64,000 nucleotides of DNA from Aldehydirespirator sp963662645 (lineage in GTDB: Bacteria; Actinomycetota; Acidimicrobiia; Acidimicrobiales; Aldehydirespiratoraceae). The notes under the pieces were generated by a model. That model had not been told where the DNA came from. It saw only the letters and a list, made by a program, of their open reading frames with translations, and ran no database searches. Where the stretch lies: positions 1,178,001 to 1,242,000 of the forward strand of contig OY759762.1 in NCBI GenBank assembly GCA_963662645.2. The letters run 5' to 3'. Of the stretch, positions 32,620 through 42,034 are shown in pieces. Each line of letters opens with the position of its first letter. Position 1 is the first letter of the stretch. Made by a program: the position numbers and the translations under genes.

Positions 32620-33423
32620 TCAAGCGGGCGGGTTGTCGCCGATGGCTTTCTTGACCGAGCCCAGCAGATCGGCAACGGCGGCCTTCACCGACTCCTGGTG
32701 GGCGGCGAGAGCCTGGAACTCCTGGCCCGAGCGGATGGCGGCCCTGCCCCCGAGCACGTCAAAGGCCCTGTGGACCATGCGCTTGTTGATCTGGGCCAGG
32801 TCGGGCGCCACACCGGCAATGCGAACGGCCACGGCCAGCACCGCCTCCTCCAACTCCTCGGGCGGGTAGGCCCGGTTGGCCCATCCCATGCGGACCGCCT
32901 CGGCGCCGCTCACCGAGTCGCCGGTGAGCATGGCCTCCATGGCGTGGCGCAGTCCCATCAACGGCGTGTGGTACTGCCAGTCCGGGGGAGACGCCACTCT
33001 TACGACGGGATAGCCGATGCGGGCGTCGGCAGCCACGTACACGAGGTCGCAGGCCGCGGCGAGCTCCGTGCCGCCAGCGTAGGCGTACCCGTGGACCTGG
33101 GCGATTACCGGCTTGGCCAGGTCCCAGATGGAGAACCAGCCGTCGCTGGCCTGACGGGTCCACTGGCCGTCGCCGGGGGCCGACGGGTATGGCGGGTCGT
33201 CCATGAGCCCGCCCGACAGGTCGTAGCCCGACGAGAAGCAGGGGCCCGCGCCCCGCACGATGGTTACCCGGGCGTCGGGATCCTCGTCGAAGCGGTGCAG
33301 GGCCTCCAACAGCGCGGCCCGCAGCGGCGTGGAGATGGCATTGCGCTTGTGGGGGCGGTTGAGGGTGATGCGGCGCACGTGGTCGGCCGGCTCGTCGATG
33401 AGGATCAGCTGCTCGTCGGTCAT
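32620..33423 (-). CDS. Enoyl-CoA hydratase/isomerase family protein
   Basis: 267 residues of the crotonase fold: LNRPHKRNAIST, oxyanion-hole GAGPCFSSGYDLSGG, then GYAYAGGTELAAACDLVYV. The expected catalytic acids are not at the standard positions (ARIGYPVVRVASPPDW), so it may be a hydrolase or non-hydratase member. The ATG at 33423 overlaps the LLM gene stop by four bases; longer readings run through that gene. Confidence 0.85.
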   Translation of the reverse strand: MTDEQLILIDEPADHVRRITLNRPHKRNAISTPLRAALLEALHRFDEDPDARVTIVRGAGPCFSSGYDLSGGLMDDPPYPSAPGDGQWTRQASDGWFSIWDLAKPVIAQVHGYAYAGGTELAAACDLVYVAADARIGYPVVRVASPPDWQYHTPLMGLRHAMEAMLTGDSVSGAEAVRMGWANRAYPPEELEEAVLAVAVRIAGVAPDLAQINKRMVHRAFDVLGGRAAIRSGQEFQALAAHQESVKAAVADLLGSVKKAIGDNPPA

Positions 33424-34496
33424 GGGCTTGCCTCTTGGGGGCCTGACTGTTCGGTGTCTCGGCTGCCGGCCAGCTCGGCCGCCAGCGCCAGCTCCTCGTC
33501 GCGGTCGCACCGGACTATCACACCGGTCAGGCCCGCGGGGACCGCGTCGGGCCAGCGGGCCCGGATGCGGTCGGGCGAGCCGAGCAGGGACTGCGACTCG
33601 ATGTAGTCGTCGGGAACGGCCGCGATCGACTCATCCCTGCGCCCGGCCCGCCACAGCTCCACGATCCGGGCCGCGGCCTCGGGCCATCCCCGGCGGGCCA
33701 TCGCCTCGGCGTGGAAGTTGTGGGTGTCGCTGCCCATGCCGCCCACGTACATAGCGACCAGCGGCTTGCGGGCCTCCACCGCGCATCGCACATCGTCGGT
33801 GATCTGAACGGACAGCGACCCGAACACCTCGAAGTTGGCGGGCAAGCCTGCACTGCGGCGGCCCCGGCCCCGGGCGAGCGGTTCGGCGTAGGTAGCGGTT
33901 CCCAGGGACCCGTAGCCCATAGGCAGCCAGCCGTCGGCCACCTCCGCCGCCAGCGCCACATTGCTGGGGCCCCCAGCCGCGACCCAGATCTCTATGCCGG
34001 GCGCAGGGTGCAGGATCGACTTCAGCGGCTTGCCCTGACCCAGCGCGCCCGGGCCGTCGTAGGGCAGCCGGATGGCCGCCCCGTCGTGGGTCACGGGGGC
34101 CGAGCGGGCCAGCACCTTCCGCATGATCGCGACATAGTCGCGCAGCTTGGCCACCGGCGAGCCCCAGGCTGCGCCGTGCCACCCCTCGACCACCTGCGGT
34201 CCGGACACGCCCAAGCCGATGATGGTGCGCCCTCCCCCGGCGAGAGCGTCGATGGTCATGGCGTGCATCGCGGTGGCCGCCGGTGTGCGGGCGTCGATCT
34301 GCACCACTCCCGTGGCGAGCTTGATGCGGCCGGTGTGCGCGGCCAGGAACGCCAGCGGCGACAGCGCGTCGGCGCCGTAGGCCTCGGCCGTCCACACGCT
34401 GTGGTAGCCGAGCCGCTCCGCGAGCCGAACGGCAGCCACCGGCACCTCGAGCGCCGCCCCCCGGTAGAGATCGAGGCCGAGGCCCAGCTTCACCAT
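33420..34496 (-). CDS. LLM-class F420-dependent oxidoreductase
   Basis: 358 residues. MVKLGLGLDLYRG opens the barrel, then ERLGYHSVWTAEAYGADA, KLATGVVQIDARTPA and GLGVSGPQVVEGWHG, characteristic of F420-dependent LLM enzymes of the actinobacterial type. The ATG at 34496 matches the conserved N-terminus; 27 further upstream codons lie in the divergent promoter region. Coupled by ATGA to the hydratase gene, suggesting consecutive steps on an acyl-CoA. Confidence 0.87.
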   Translation of the reverse strand: MVKLGLGLDLYRGAALEVPVAAVRLAERLGYHSVWTAEAYGADALSPLAFLAAHTGRIKLATGVVQIDARTPAATAMHAMTIDALAGGGRTIIGLGVSGPQVVEGWHGAAWGSPVAKLRDYVAIMRKVLARSAPVTHDGAAIRLPYDGPGALGQGKPLKSILHPAPGIEIWVAAGGPSNVALAAEVADGWLPMGYGSLGTATYAEPLARGRGRRSAGLPANFEVFGSLSVQITDDVRCAVEARKPLVAMYVGGMGSDTHNFHAEAMARRGWPEAAARIVELWRAGRRDESIAAVPDDYIESQSLLGSPDRIRARWPDAVPAGLTGVIVRCDRDEELALAAELAGSRDTEQSGPQEASP

Positions 34497-34551
34497 GCGC
34501 CGCGACGGCTCCTCATCGTCGCCAACCCTAATCTCGCTACGATCCCTGCTC

Positions 34552-35736
34552 GTGAAGGCGCTGCGCTTCTCACGCAAGGAGGTCCGCTACGCGGCCGCCG
34601 CTATCGCGTCGCGGCTGCGACCCGGAGCGGGAGCGACTTGGGGACCGCTCAAGCTCATCGACGACGACCCGCCCGAGCTGCCCGGCGAGGGCTGGCAGCG
34701 CATCTACCCGCGGCTCTGCGGCATCTGCGGATCGGACCTGGCCACCATCGACGGCCGCTCGTCGCGCTACTTCGAGGACTACGTGTCGTTCCCGTTCGTG
34801 CCCGGCCACGAGATCGTGGCCGACACCGCCGACGGGCGCCGGGTGATCGTCGAGCCGGTGCTGGGCCACGCGGCCCGGGGCTTCGGCCTGCCCTACCCGG
34901 GGGCCGCTCCCGGTGACGGCGACGACTACCGGCACCTGATGAGCGGCCATCTCAAGCCGGGGCTTCAGACCGGTTTCTGCCGCTCCACCGGAGGGGGCTG
35001 GTCCACCGAGCTGGTGGCCCACAGCTCGCAGCTCCACGACGTGCCCGACTGGATGAGCGACGAGCTGGCCGTGATGATCGAGCCGGTGGCGGGGGGCGTG
35101 CATGCCGCGCTGCGGTCCGGAGCGCAGCCCGGCGACACGGTGGCCGTGGTCGGGGCCGGGACCATGGGCCTAGTGGCGGTGGCCGCGCTGCGGGGCCTGA
35201 CCGAGCCCGCCTCGATCCTCGTCGGCGCCCGGTACTCGACCCAGAGAGCGCTCGCGCTTGAACTCGGAGCGGACTCGGCCGTAGAGCCCGGCGAGCTGAA
35301 GCGGGCCGTGCGCCGGGCCACGGGTTCGTTCCTGGTCGGTGACCACCTCTCCGGGGGCGCCGATGTGGTCATCGACGCGGTGGGCTCGTCGGCCTCGCTG
35401 GCTGAGGCGCTGTCGCTGTGCCGGCCCCGGGGCCGGGTCCTGATGCTGGGGATGCCGGCCACCGTGACCGCAGAGCTAACGGGCCTGTGGCACCGCGAGA
35501 TCGAGCTCGCCGGCTGCTACGCCTACGGCACCGAGGTCCGCGCCGACGGCCGGCTCACGACGAGCTTCGACCTGGCCGTGGAACTGGCCGGCAAGATCGC
35601 CTTCGACCGGCTCGTCTCGGCTCTTTACCCGCTCGACCGCTACGTCGACGCGCTGGGCCACGCCGCCGAGGCAGGCCGGCGGGGCGCGGTCAAGATCGCG
35701 TTCGACATGCGCAGCGAGCGCCGCCGTGGCATCTGA
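34552..35736 (+). CDS. Zinc-type alcohol dehydrogenase-like (MDR) oxidoreductase
   Basis: 394 residues. Catalytic zinc ligands are in CGICGSD and PGHE. The nucleotide fold carries VAVVGAGTMGLVAVAAL. The structural-zinc cysteine cluster of classical ADHs is absent. The GTG at 34552 was chosen because it starts the conserved fold and has a TACGAT -10-like hexamer eight bases upstream, suggesting another leaderless mRNA; it is divergent from the LLM gene across 55 bases. Ends inside the next gene's start. Confidence 0.85.
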   Translation: MKALRFSRKEVRYAAAAIASRLRPGAGATWGPLKLIDDDPPELPGEGWQRIYPRLCGICGSDLATIDGRSSRYFEDYVSFPFVPGHEIVADTADGRRVIVEPVLGHAARGFGLPYPGAAPGDGDDYRHLMSGHLKPGLQTGFCRSTGGGWSTELVAHSSQLHDVPDWMSDELAVMIEPVAGGVHAALRSGAQPGDTVAVVGAGTMGLVAVAALRGLTEPASILVGARYSTQRALALELGADSAVEPGELKRAVRRATGSFLVGDHLSGGADVVIDAVGSSASLAEALSLCRPRGRVLMLGMPATVTAELTGLWHREIELAGCYAYGTEVRADGRLTTSFDLAVELAGKIAFDRLVSALYPLDRYVDALGHAAEAGRRGAVKIAFDMRSERRRGI

Positions 35737-37141
35737 ACAGGCCAGCGCTAGCGACAGCACCGATGCCGAGGGCGCGGTGCAGGGGAATCTCGGCGGCACG
35801 ACCCGGCAATCAGCCCCAAGGAGAGCATCTGAACGGGCCGCCAACGGCTTCGACGCGGTGGTGATCGGCGCGGGCGTGATCGGCGCGGCCACCGCCTTCG
35901 AGCTCGGGCGGCGGGGCCGGCGCACCCTGTGCGTGGACAAGCTGCCCGCGGCGGGGTTCGGCTCCACCGTCAACTCGTGCGCCATCGTGCGCTTCACCTA
36001 CTCGACGTTCACCGGCGTGGCCATGTCCTACGAGGGCCTGCAGTACTGGCTGGAGTGGCCCGACTACCTCGGCGTCGACGACGAGCTCGGCCTCATCACC
36101 TACAGGCAGTGCGGCATGGCGGCCCTGAAGGATCCCGGCGGCCACTACCTGAAGGTGCTCCCCCACTTCGACGCCATCGGGGTTGCCTACGAGGACTGGT
36201 CGACGGCCGAGCTCCGGCGGCGCATGCCCATCCTCGACCCCGGCATCTTCGGGCCCCCCAAGCGGCCCGACGACCCCGACTTCTGGGCCGACGCAACTGA
36301 GGACCTGCCCGGCGCGGTCTTCACGCCCGAGGCGGGCTATGTGAGCGACCCGCAGCTGACCACCCACAACCTGCAGCGGGCCGCGGAGTCGGCCGGCGCC
36401 GAGTTCCGCTTCGCCACCGCGGTGACCGCCGTCGGCCGGAGCAACGGGACGGTGACGGGGGTGACCCTCGACGACGGCACCACCGTGGCCGCGCCGGTGG
36501 TGGTGAACGTGGCCGGCCCCCACTCATATCTGATCAACCGGATGGCGGGCGTGTACGACTCGATGAACATCAAGACCCGGGCGCTGCGCCACGAAGTGCA
36601 CCACGCGCCGGGGCCGTCCGCCTACAACTACGAGCGCGACGGCTTCAATATCGCCGACGACGACAACGGCATCTACTTCCGGCCCGAGACCGGCAACCAC
36701 ATCCTGGTGGGCAGCACAGACCCCCGCTGCGACCCCCAGGACTGGGTGGACCCCGACGACTACGACCAGCGTCTCGGCGCCGAGCAGTGGGAGGCGCAGG
36801 TCCTGCGGCTGAACCGGCGCCTGCCGTCGGTGGGGGTGCCCCACGAGCGCAAAGGCGTGGTGGACCTCTACGACGTGAGCGACGACTGGATCCCGATCTA
36901 CGACCGCACCGACCTCGACGGCTTCTACGTGGCCATCGGCACCAGCGGCAACCAGTTCAAGAACGCGGGAGTGGCCGGGCACTGCATGGCCGAACTCATC
37001 GAGGCGGTCGAAGCCGGGCACGACCACGATGCCGACCCGCTCGTGGTGAAGGGGCGCTACACGGGCCTGCCCATCGACATGGGCACCTTCAGCCGCAACC
37101 GGGAAGTCAACCCCAACTCCTCGATGTCAGTCCACGGCTGA
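35726..37141 (+). CDS. FAD-dependent oxidoreductase (DAO / sarcosine-oxidase-like)
   Basis: 471 residues. A 40-residue polar leader precedes the FAD-binding AVVIGAGVIGAATAFELG. Later VVNVAGPHSYLINRM and the C-terminal YVAIGTSGNQFKNAGVAGH complete the D-amino-acid-oxidase/sarcosine-oxidase fold. It should oxidise an amine or hydroxy acid. The GTG at 35726 overlaps the alcohol dehydrogenase end by 11 bases; a start nearer the FAD motif cannot be excluded. Confidence 0.85.
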   Translation: MASEQASASDSTDAEGAVQGNLGGTTRQSAPRRASERAANGFDAVVIGAGVIGAATAFELGRRGRRTLCVDKLPAAGFGSTVNSCAIVRFTYSTFTGVAMSYEGLQYWLEWPDYLGVDDELGLITYRQCGMAALKDPGGHYLKVLPHFDAIGVAYEDWSTAELRRRMPILDPGIFGPPKRPDDPDFWADATEDLPGAVFTPEAGYVSDPQLTTHNLQRAAESAGAEFRFATAVTAVGRSNGTVTGVTLDDGTTVAAPVVVNVAGPHSYLINRMAGVYDSMNIKTRALRHEVHHAPGPSAYNYERDGFNIADDDNGIYFRPETGNHILVGSTDPRCDPQDWVDPDDYDQRLGAEQWEAQVLRLNRRLPSVGVPHERKGVVDLYDVSDDWIPIYDRTDLDGFYVAIGTSGNQFKNAGVAGHCMAELIEAVEAGHDHDADPLVVKGRYTGLPIDMGTFSRNREVNPNSSMSVHG

Positions 37142-37215
37142 CGGGCGAATCGAGATGAGCTCCCGTCAGGGCAGCATTGCTCGAGCCGGCACCCGCCGCA
37201 GCCCGCGCCGCCACC

Positions 37216-37352
37216 AAGAGCGAGCGCAAATAGGCAATGGTCCGGCGCGTGGCAGCGGTGCCACTCCCGCTCCTGTTCGCTGCGCTCACGGGCCGCTCGG
37301 GCCACGGCCTCGCCCGTATGGGGCGGACTCGCTCGCCTATTCGCTCGGCCTC
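37216..37352 (+). repeat. Dispersed repeat copy C (near complete)
   Basis: Left end AGAGCGAGCGCAAATAG (37217-37233 region), shared core from GCAGCGGTGCCACTCCC, and right end CTATTCGCTCGGCCTCC. Left and right ends are imperfect inverted repeats (right end reversed reads GGAGGCCGAGCGAATAG). About 137 bp in the 222-base gap between the FAD oxidoreductase and the amidase; its right end is 11 bases from the amidase ATG. Confidence 0.8.
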
Positions 37353-37363
37353 CGAGCCAGCCC

Positions 37364-38779
37364 ATGACCGACGATCTGATCAGGCAGAGCGCCCGCGAGG
37401 TCGTGGCGGCGCTCTCAACCGGCGATCTCAGCCCCCACGACGCCCTCGACGCGGTGCAGGCGCGGGTCGAGGCCGTCGACCAGGTCGTCAACGCACTGCC
37501 GACCCGCTGCTTCGACCGGGCCCGCGAGCACGCCGACCGGCTTGTGGAGGTCCCGCCGGCCGAACGCGGCGTGCTGGCCGGACTGCCCGTTCCCATCAAG
37601 GACCTCACGCCTGTGGCCGGCGTCAGAACGACCTACGGGTCGAGGCTGAGGGAGAACTTCGTGCCGGAACGATCCGATGTGGTCGTCGAGACGCTCGAAG
37701 CCCAAGGGGCGCTGGTGTACGCGATGTCGAACACCCCCGAGTTCGGTGCGGGCGGCAACACCTTCAACGACGTCTTCGGAGCCACCCGCAACCCTCACGA
37801 CCTTCGCCTCACCGCCGGCGGATCCTCGGGCGGCGCGGCCGCCGCGGTGGCCACCGGCATGGCCTGGCTGGCCCACGGCTCGGACCTGGCCGGCTCGCTG
37901 CGTACCCCCGCCAGCTTCTGCGGGATCACAAGCCTGCGCCCCTCGCCGGGACGCGTCGCCAATGGGCCCACGGTGGTGCCGTTCCTGGTGCACTCCCAGC
38001 AAGGGCCGATGGCGCGCGACGTCGGCGATCTCGCCCTGTTCGCCGACGCGATGGTCGGTGAGAGCCCCCGCGCCGGGCTCGGCAAGCCACCTCCTCAGGA
38101 GTCGTTCCGCAGCGCCGCAGCCGCACCGGCAGCGCCGGCCCGGGTGGCCTACAGCGTCGATCTAGGTGTCACCGAGACTGCACCAGAGGTCGCCGAGGTG
38201 TGCAGCCGGGCTGTGCATGCACTTGAGAGGGACGGCATCGCCGTCGTGGCCGACCACCCCGACCTCACCGATGCCGAGGTCGCTTTCGACGTCCCCCGGG
38301 CCCTCCTGTTCGCGACGCTGCTCGGAGCCGAGCTCCCCCAGGCTCGCGATGTGCTGAAGCCTGAACTCGTATGGAACATCGAGCGAGGGCTCGCTCTAGA
38401 CGGCGACGCCGTCCGCGACGCGATCGCGGCCCAAGGACGCATATTCCAGCTCGCCGCCGACTTCATGAGCGACTACGACCTGCTGATCTGCCCAGCCGCC
38501 AGCGTGTTGCCATTCCCGGTCGAGGAGCGCTACGTCGGCTACCGCGCCGGGCTCCCGCCGAGCGACTACTACCGCTGGCTATCGATCGCCGCGGCCGTGA
38601 GCGTCACCACCCTGCCGGTCATCACGCTCCCCTGCGGCCGGACCCAGACCGGTCTCCCGATAGGAATCCAGCTGATCGGGCGACCCCACGGAGAGCTGCA
38701 ACTCTTCTCCATGGCCAGCCACATCGAAAAGGTCCTAGGGATCGGCCCCGCCATAGTCGAACCGCCCCCGCCCGACTAA
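37364..38779 (+). CDS. Amidase-signature family hydrolase
   Basis: 471 residues, full length. The Ser-cisSer-Lys triad is visible: Lys in GLPVPIKDLTPV, the cis-Ser in TAGGSSGGAAAAVATG, and the nucleophile Ser in GSDLAGSLRTPASFCG. It hydrolyses carboxamides. The ATG at 37364 begins the conserved N-terminus and lies just beyond repeat copy C. Substrate unknown. Confidence 0.9.
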   Translation: MTDDLIRQSAREVVAALSTGDLSPHDALDAVQARVEAVDQVVNALPTRCFDRAREHADRLVEVPPAERGVLAGLPVPIKDLTPVAGVRTTYGSRLRENFVPERSDVVVETLEAQGALVYAMSNTPEFGAGGNTFNDVFGATRNPHDLRLTAGGSSGGAAAAVATGMAWLAHGSDLAGSLRTPASFCGITSLRPSPGRVANGPTVVPFLVHSQQGPMARDVGDLALFADAMVGESPRAGLGKPPPQESFRSAAAAPAAPARVAYSVDLGVTETAPEVAEVCSRAVHALERDGIAVVADHPDLTDAEVAFDVPRALLFATLLGAELPQARDVLKPELVWNIERGLALDGDAVRDAIAAQGRIFQLAADFMSDYDLLICPAASVLPFPVEERYVGYRAGLPPSDYYRWLSIAAAVSVTTLPVITLPCGRTQTGLPIGIQLIGRPHGELQLFSMASHIEKVLGIGPAIVEPPPPD

Positions 38780-38881
38780 CGCCGTCTCCGGGCCAGCTTT
38801 CCGAATCCGACGGTCGGGTATGAGCAGCGCTTCCGGCTCGTACAGGTGTTTAGGATCGACGAAGGGGATTGGCACCAGGGG

Positions 38882-39457
38882 CTAGGGATCATGGGAACCC
38901 AATAGGGCCTGGTAGGCGTCCAGAGCCTGCTGGTTGAAGCACACGAAGCGCACCACGCGGACCTTCGTGGGCGTCGTCCGGACCGTGCTGACCGCGACGG
39001 TGGCGGCCGGCGCGGCGGGGTAGCCGTAGACGCCGGTGGAGATGGCCGGGAACGCCACCGACTCGGCGCCGACCTCGTCGGCTCGGGCCAGCGACTCCCG
39101 GTAGCACGACGCCAGCAGGTCGGGCTCATTCCGGCTGCCACCGTGCCAGACCGGGCCGACAGTGTGGATCACCCAGCGAGCGGCGAGCCGGAAGCCAGGA
39201 GTGACCTTGGCATCGCCGGTTGCGCAGCCGCCCAGACTCCGGCAGAACTCGAGCAGCTCAGGACCCGCGGCCCGGTGGATGGCCCCGTCCACGCCACCAC
39301 CGCCCCGCAACGACGAGTTGGCCGCATTGACGATCGCGTCCACCCGCCCAAGGGTGATGTCACCCAGCACAGCCTCCAGCCGGGGGCCGGCCGTATGTCC
39401 GGCTGCACCGGGAGCGAGTCGGTCACGCCCGTCCACGCCACCCATTGTGCCAGTCAA
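38882..39457 (-). CDS. Macrodomain protein, O-acetyl-ADP-ribose deacetylase-like
   Basis: 191 residues. LEAVLGDITLGRVDAIVNAA then NSSLRGGGGVDGAIH and the loop FPAISTGVYGYP are the ADP-ribose binding signatures of YmdB/MacroD enzymes, which remove ADP-ribose from acetyl or protein acidic groups. The C-terminus has VRFVCFNQQALDAYQALL, typical. The first ATG is used; ATG at 39445 is an equally good start. Convergent with the amidase across 100 bases. Confidence 0.92.
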   Translation of the reverse strand: MTGTMGGVDGRDRLAPGAAGHTAGPRLEAVLGDITLGRVDAIVNAANSSLRGGGGVDGAIHRAAGPELLEFCRSLGGCATGDAKVTPGFRLAARWVIHTVGPVWHGGSRNEPDLLASCYRESLARADEVGAESVAFPAISTGVYGYPAAPAATVAVSTVRTTPTKVRVVRFVCFNQQALDAYQALLGSHDP

Positions 39458-39636
39458 CTCCTCGGCCGGCCGTCAATTCACCCATGTCCCGCTCGCCTAC
39501 GGGGACTGCGCCGCGCTGGCGGTCCGTGGGCTGCCGGCAGCGCGGGGTTCGGGCGGATGAACATGATTGTTGACCGATTCGAGTCGGGCCGCCCGGCCGG
39601 TTCTGGACCTGCACCCGTCAGCGCGTACTGTCGGGC

Positions 39637-40134
39637 ATGCCCCGGCTGTTCGTCGCTGTCTGGCCACCTGACAATGTGGTCCGAGCGCTGACCGAGATGC
39701 CCCGACCGGCCGTCGGCGGCCTGCGCTGGACCAAGCCCGAGCGCCTCCACATCACGCTGCGGTTCCTGGGCCAGTGCGACGAGGCCGAAGCGGCCACGGC
39801 GCTCCGCCCCGTGAGCCACGCGCCCGTGCAAGTCACGATGGGTTCGGCGCTGGCCCTTCTCGGACGCGGCGTGGTGATCCTGCCCGTCCGGGGTGTTGAT
39901 CAACTGGCCGCGGCGGTCACTGAGGCGACCGCCAGCATCGGCCAGCCGCCGCCGAAGCGTCGTTTCACCGGCCACATGACCGTGGCTCGCTTCAAACGCG
40001 ACCCCCCTCCCGATCAGTGGCCCCTCACCGACGCTCCGAAGCTGGTCTCCTCGTTCACCGCGTCCGAGATGGCCCTGATGCGGGTGGAGCCCTCCGGTGT
40101 CTACGCAGTCGCGGAGCGCTTCGAGCTGCGCTGA
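39637..40134 (+). CDS. thpR: RNA 2',3'-cyclic phosphodiesterase ThpR
   Basis: 165 residues of the 2H phosphoesterase fold, with the paired HxTx motifs H38-I-T-L and H113-M-T-V. It opens 2',3'-cyclic phosphate ends of RNA. Divergent from the macrodomain gene across 179 bases in which I see no other feature. Ends three bases before the convergent EamA gene stop. Confidence 0.92.
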   Translation: MPRLFVAVWPPDNVVRALTEMPRPAVGGLRWTKPERLHITLRFLGQCDEAEAATALRPVSHAPVQVTMGSALALLGRGVVILPVRGVDQLAAAVTEATASIGQPPPKRRFTGHMTVARFKRDPPPDQWPLTDAPKLVSSFTASEMALMRVEPSGVYAVAERFELR

Positions 40135-40137
40135 CGC

Positions 40138-40971
40138 TCAGCCGGCGGCGATGAGCGCGACCGCCACCAGCGCCAGACCGAGTCCCGCCGTCTGGACCCT
40201 GCGTAGCCTCTCACGGAACACCAGCCACGCCCAGAACACCGTGACCGCGGTGAACAGCGACGTGAGAACGGCGGCCACCGACGTCGACCCCAGCCGGGTC
40301 GCCGCCAGGAACAGCGCATTGCCGGCAGTGACCAGCGCTGCGATGCCGACCACATGGGGCCACACCGAACGCGGCAACGGTCTCTGGGCCCGCGTCGCGG
40401 CGATGAACACCACGAGCACCACAGACCCGGAGCCGCGCGCCGCCACAATCGGCCACAAGCCGCCGTCCTCCGAAGCCCGGGAAAGGCACAGCAACAGCAG
40501 CCCGATCCCGACCGCACCGCCCAATCCGTAGAGCAGGCTGGATCCGATACCGCCACGCTGGTCGGATCGGGCGATGCTGACCAGCCCGATGGCGACCAGC
40601 CCGAGGAGGATTCCCGCAATCGCCTTGGCCGACAGGCTCTCCTCGCCGAGGAGCGACGTGACGATCACCGGCAGAGCGGCCGCACCCACTCCAGCCACGG
40701 GAGCAGCCACACCGACCCGGGTGCGGGCGTATCCCGCGTACAGGGCCACCAGCCCGCCCACCAACCCGGCGCCGCCCAGCACCCCCCACGCAATGTCGGC
40801 GGCGTTCGCCTCGCCAGCCGCGACCAGCGCCGCCACGAACGCCAGGCCGAACCCGACGAGGTTCGATGACGCCGTAACCGCGACCGGATCGGCCCGCCGG
40901 CTGCTCAATCCGCCCAGGAAGTCCGACGTCCCCACCGACAGCGCGGCCAGCAGGCCGAAGACCACCGTCAC
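40138..40971 (-). CDS. EamA/DMT-family inner-membrane transporter
   Basis: 277 residues, ten hydrophobic helices in two EamA repeats, opening GLLAALSVGTSDFLGGL and ending LGLALVAVALIAAG. Drug/metabolite-type exporters of this shape move small metabolites. No binding protein or ATPase is associated. Substrate unknown. The 127 bases upstream hold no gene. Confidence 0.88.
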   Translation of the reverse strand: MTVVFGLLAALSVGTSDFLGGLSSRRADPVAVTASSNLVGFGLAFVAALVAAGEANAADIAWGVLGGAGLVGGLVALYAGYARTRVGVAAPVAGVGAAALPVIVTSLLGEESLSAKAIAGILLGLVAIGLVSIARSDQRGGIGSSLLYGLGGAVGIGLLLLCLSRASEDGGLWPIVAARGSGSVVLVVFIAATRAQRPLPRSVWPHVVGIAALVTAGNALFLAATRLGSTSVAAVLTSLFTAVTVFWAWLVFRERLRRVQTAGLGLALVAVALIAAG

Positions 40972-41098
40972 GGCGAACTCACGCTGCGAGTCTGGTCGGT
41001 GCAGCGCTCCCGTGTCGAGCGCAACTCAAGGGGCATCGCGGGCACAGCAGCACCAAAGAACAGCGTCCGGCTCGCCCTCCGGCGGCTGCAAGCACCGC

Positions 41099-41974
41099 TC
41101 AATCGAGCAGGGCGTCGGAGCGGACCCTCTGCCGCTCGGCCTCCTCGTGCTCGGCCAGCACCCGGCCGAAGAGCTGGCGGGTGCGGGCCACCCGGCCGAT
41201 CACGCCCGGCTCCAGGGTGTAGGCGAAGATGGCGGCATGGCGGGGCCGGGATCCGGCCCCCACCCTCGTTACCCGGTGGAGCGAGTAGCGCCCCCTGAAG
41301 ATCTGCAAGTCGCCGGGCTGCAACTCCAGGGTGCGCACCCCCTGACGGCCGCCGGCAAGCACGGCCGCAATGGCGTCGAACCCCTCGTCTTCGGCCGAGC
41401 GGATTTGGGGCGCGTACTCGAACAGCCCGCCCTCGTCGGCCGGCTGGACCAGCACGGTCACCGCGAAGTCGTTGGTGTCGAAGTGCCAGGTGAACTGCTG
41501 GCCCGGATCGCAGATGTTGGCGGTGAGCCCGGCCAGCGGATCGTCGTAGCAGTACAGCGCAGCGATCTCCAGACAGTCGGCGATGAACCGGGCCACCTCC
41601 GGCGCTCGGAAGAGCACGTCGGTGGCGCAGCCGGGATCCCAGGCGTCGCCGGGGATGAACCCGCTGGAGCGCTCGATGAAGGTGTTGACCGGATGGTCGG
41701 CCGGATAGTCGGGGTTGAACGCCGTGTGGAAGTACGGGTTCATGACCTGGGTGGAGTAGTGGGTGGCGTGCTTGCGCTCGACGACCTCGTCGTTGAGCCG
41801 CACCACCGCCTCCGGCCGCACGAAGCCGCCCAGCACGGCGCAGCCCTCGGCGCGCAGCCCGACTCGAGCGGCGTCCACCGCAGCCACGTACCCAGCCGAA
41901 GCCGGATCGTGGACAGGGAACGTCTGCAGATCGACCAGATCAACCAGGTCGATGGGGGCTGCCTGCTGCTTCAT
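41099..41974 (-). CDS. 2-oxoglutarate/Fe(II) oxygenase, BesD/HalD-like family with intact HxD
   Basis: 291 residues. Iron ligands H164 and D166 in WHFDTNDFAVT and H233 in GRYSLHRVTRV; R244 (RHAAIFAYT) should bind 2-oxoglutarate. The layout, with GGLFEYAPQIR and LQPGDLQIFRGRYS, resembles the amino-acid halogenase/hydroxylase family annotated as HalD/BesD-like. Halogenases replace the Asp with Gly; here Asp is kept, so hydroxylation is expected. The ATG at 41974 is chosen for its GGGAGGA ribosome site. Downstream of the DddP-like and dehydrogenase genes on the same strand. Confidence 0.82.
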   Translation of the reverse strand: MKQQAAPIDLVDLVDLQTFPVHDPASAGYVAAVDAARVGLRAEGCAVLGGFVRPEAVVRLNDEVVERKHATHYSTQVMNPYFHTAFNPDYPADHPVNTFIERSSGFIPGDAWDPGCATDVLFRAPEVARFIADCLEIAALYCYDDPLAGLTANICDPGQQFTWHFDTNDFAVTVLVQPADEGGLFEYAPQIRSAEDEGFDAIAAVLAGGRQGVRTLELQPGDLQIFRGRYSLHRVTRVGAGSRPRHAAIFAYTLEPGVIGRVARTRQLFGRVLAEHEEAERQRVRSDALLD

Positions 41975-42034
41975 CGCTCCTCCCTGCTCGATCTTCCCAG
42001 TGTGGCTCACGGTTCGCGGCTCGCTCCTCCCGAC

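Noticed and set aside
38783..38881. Coding-like stretch in frame after the macrodomain stop (VPIPFVDPKHLYEPEALL)
   Set aside because: It could be a gene remnant, but with no recognisable family and only about 30 codons I could not support a call.
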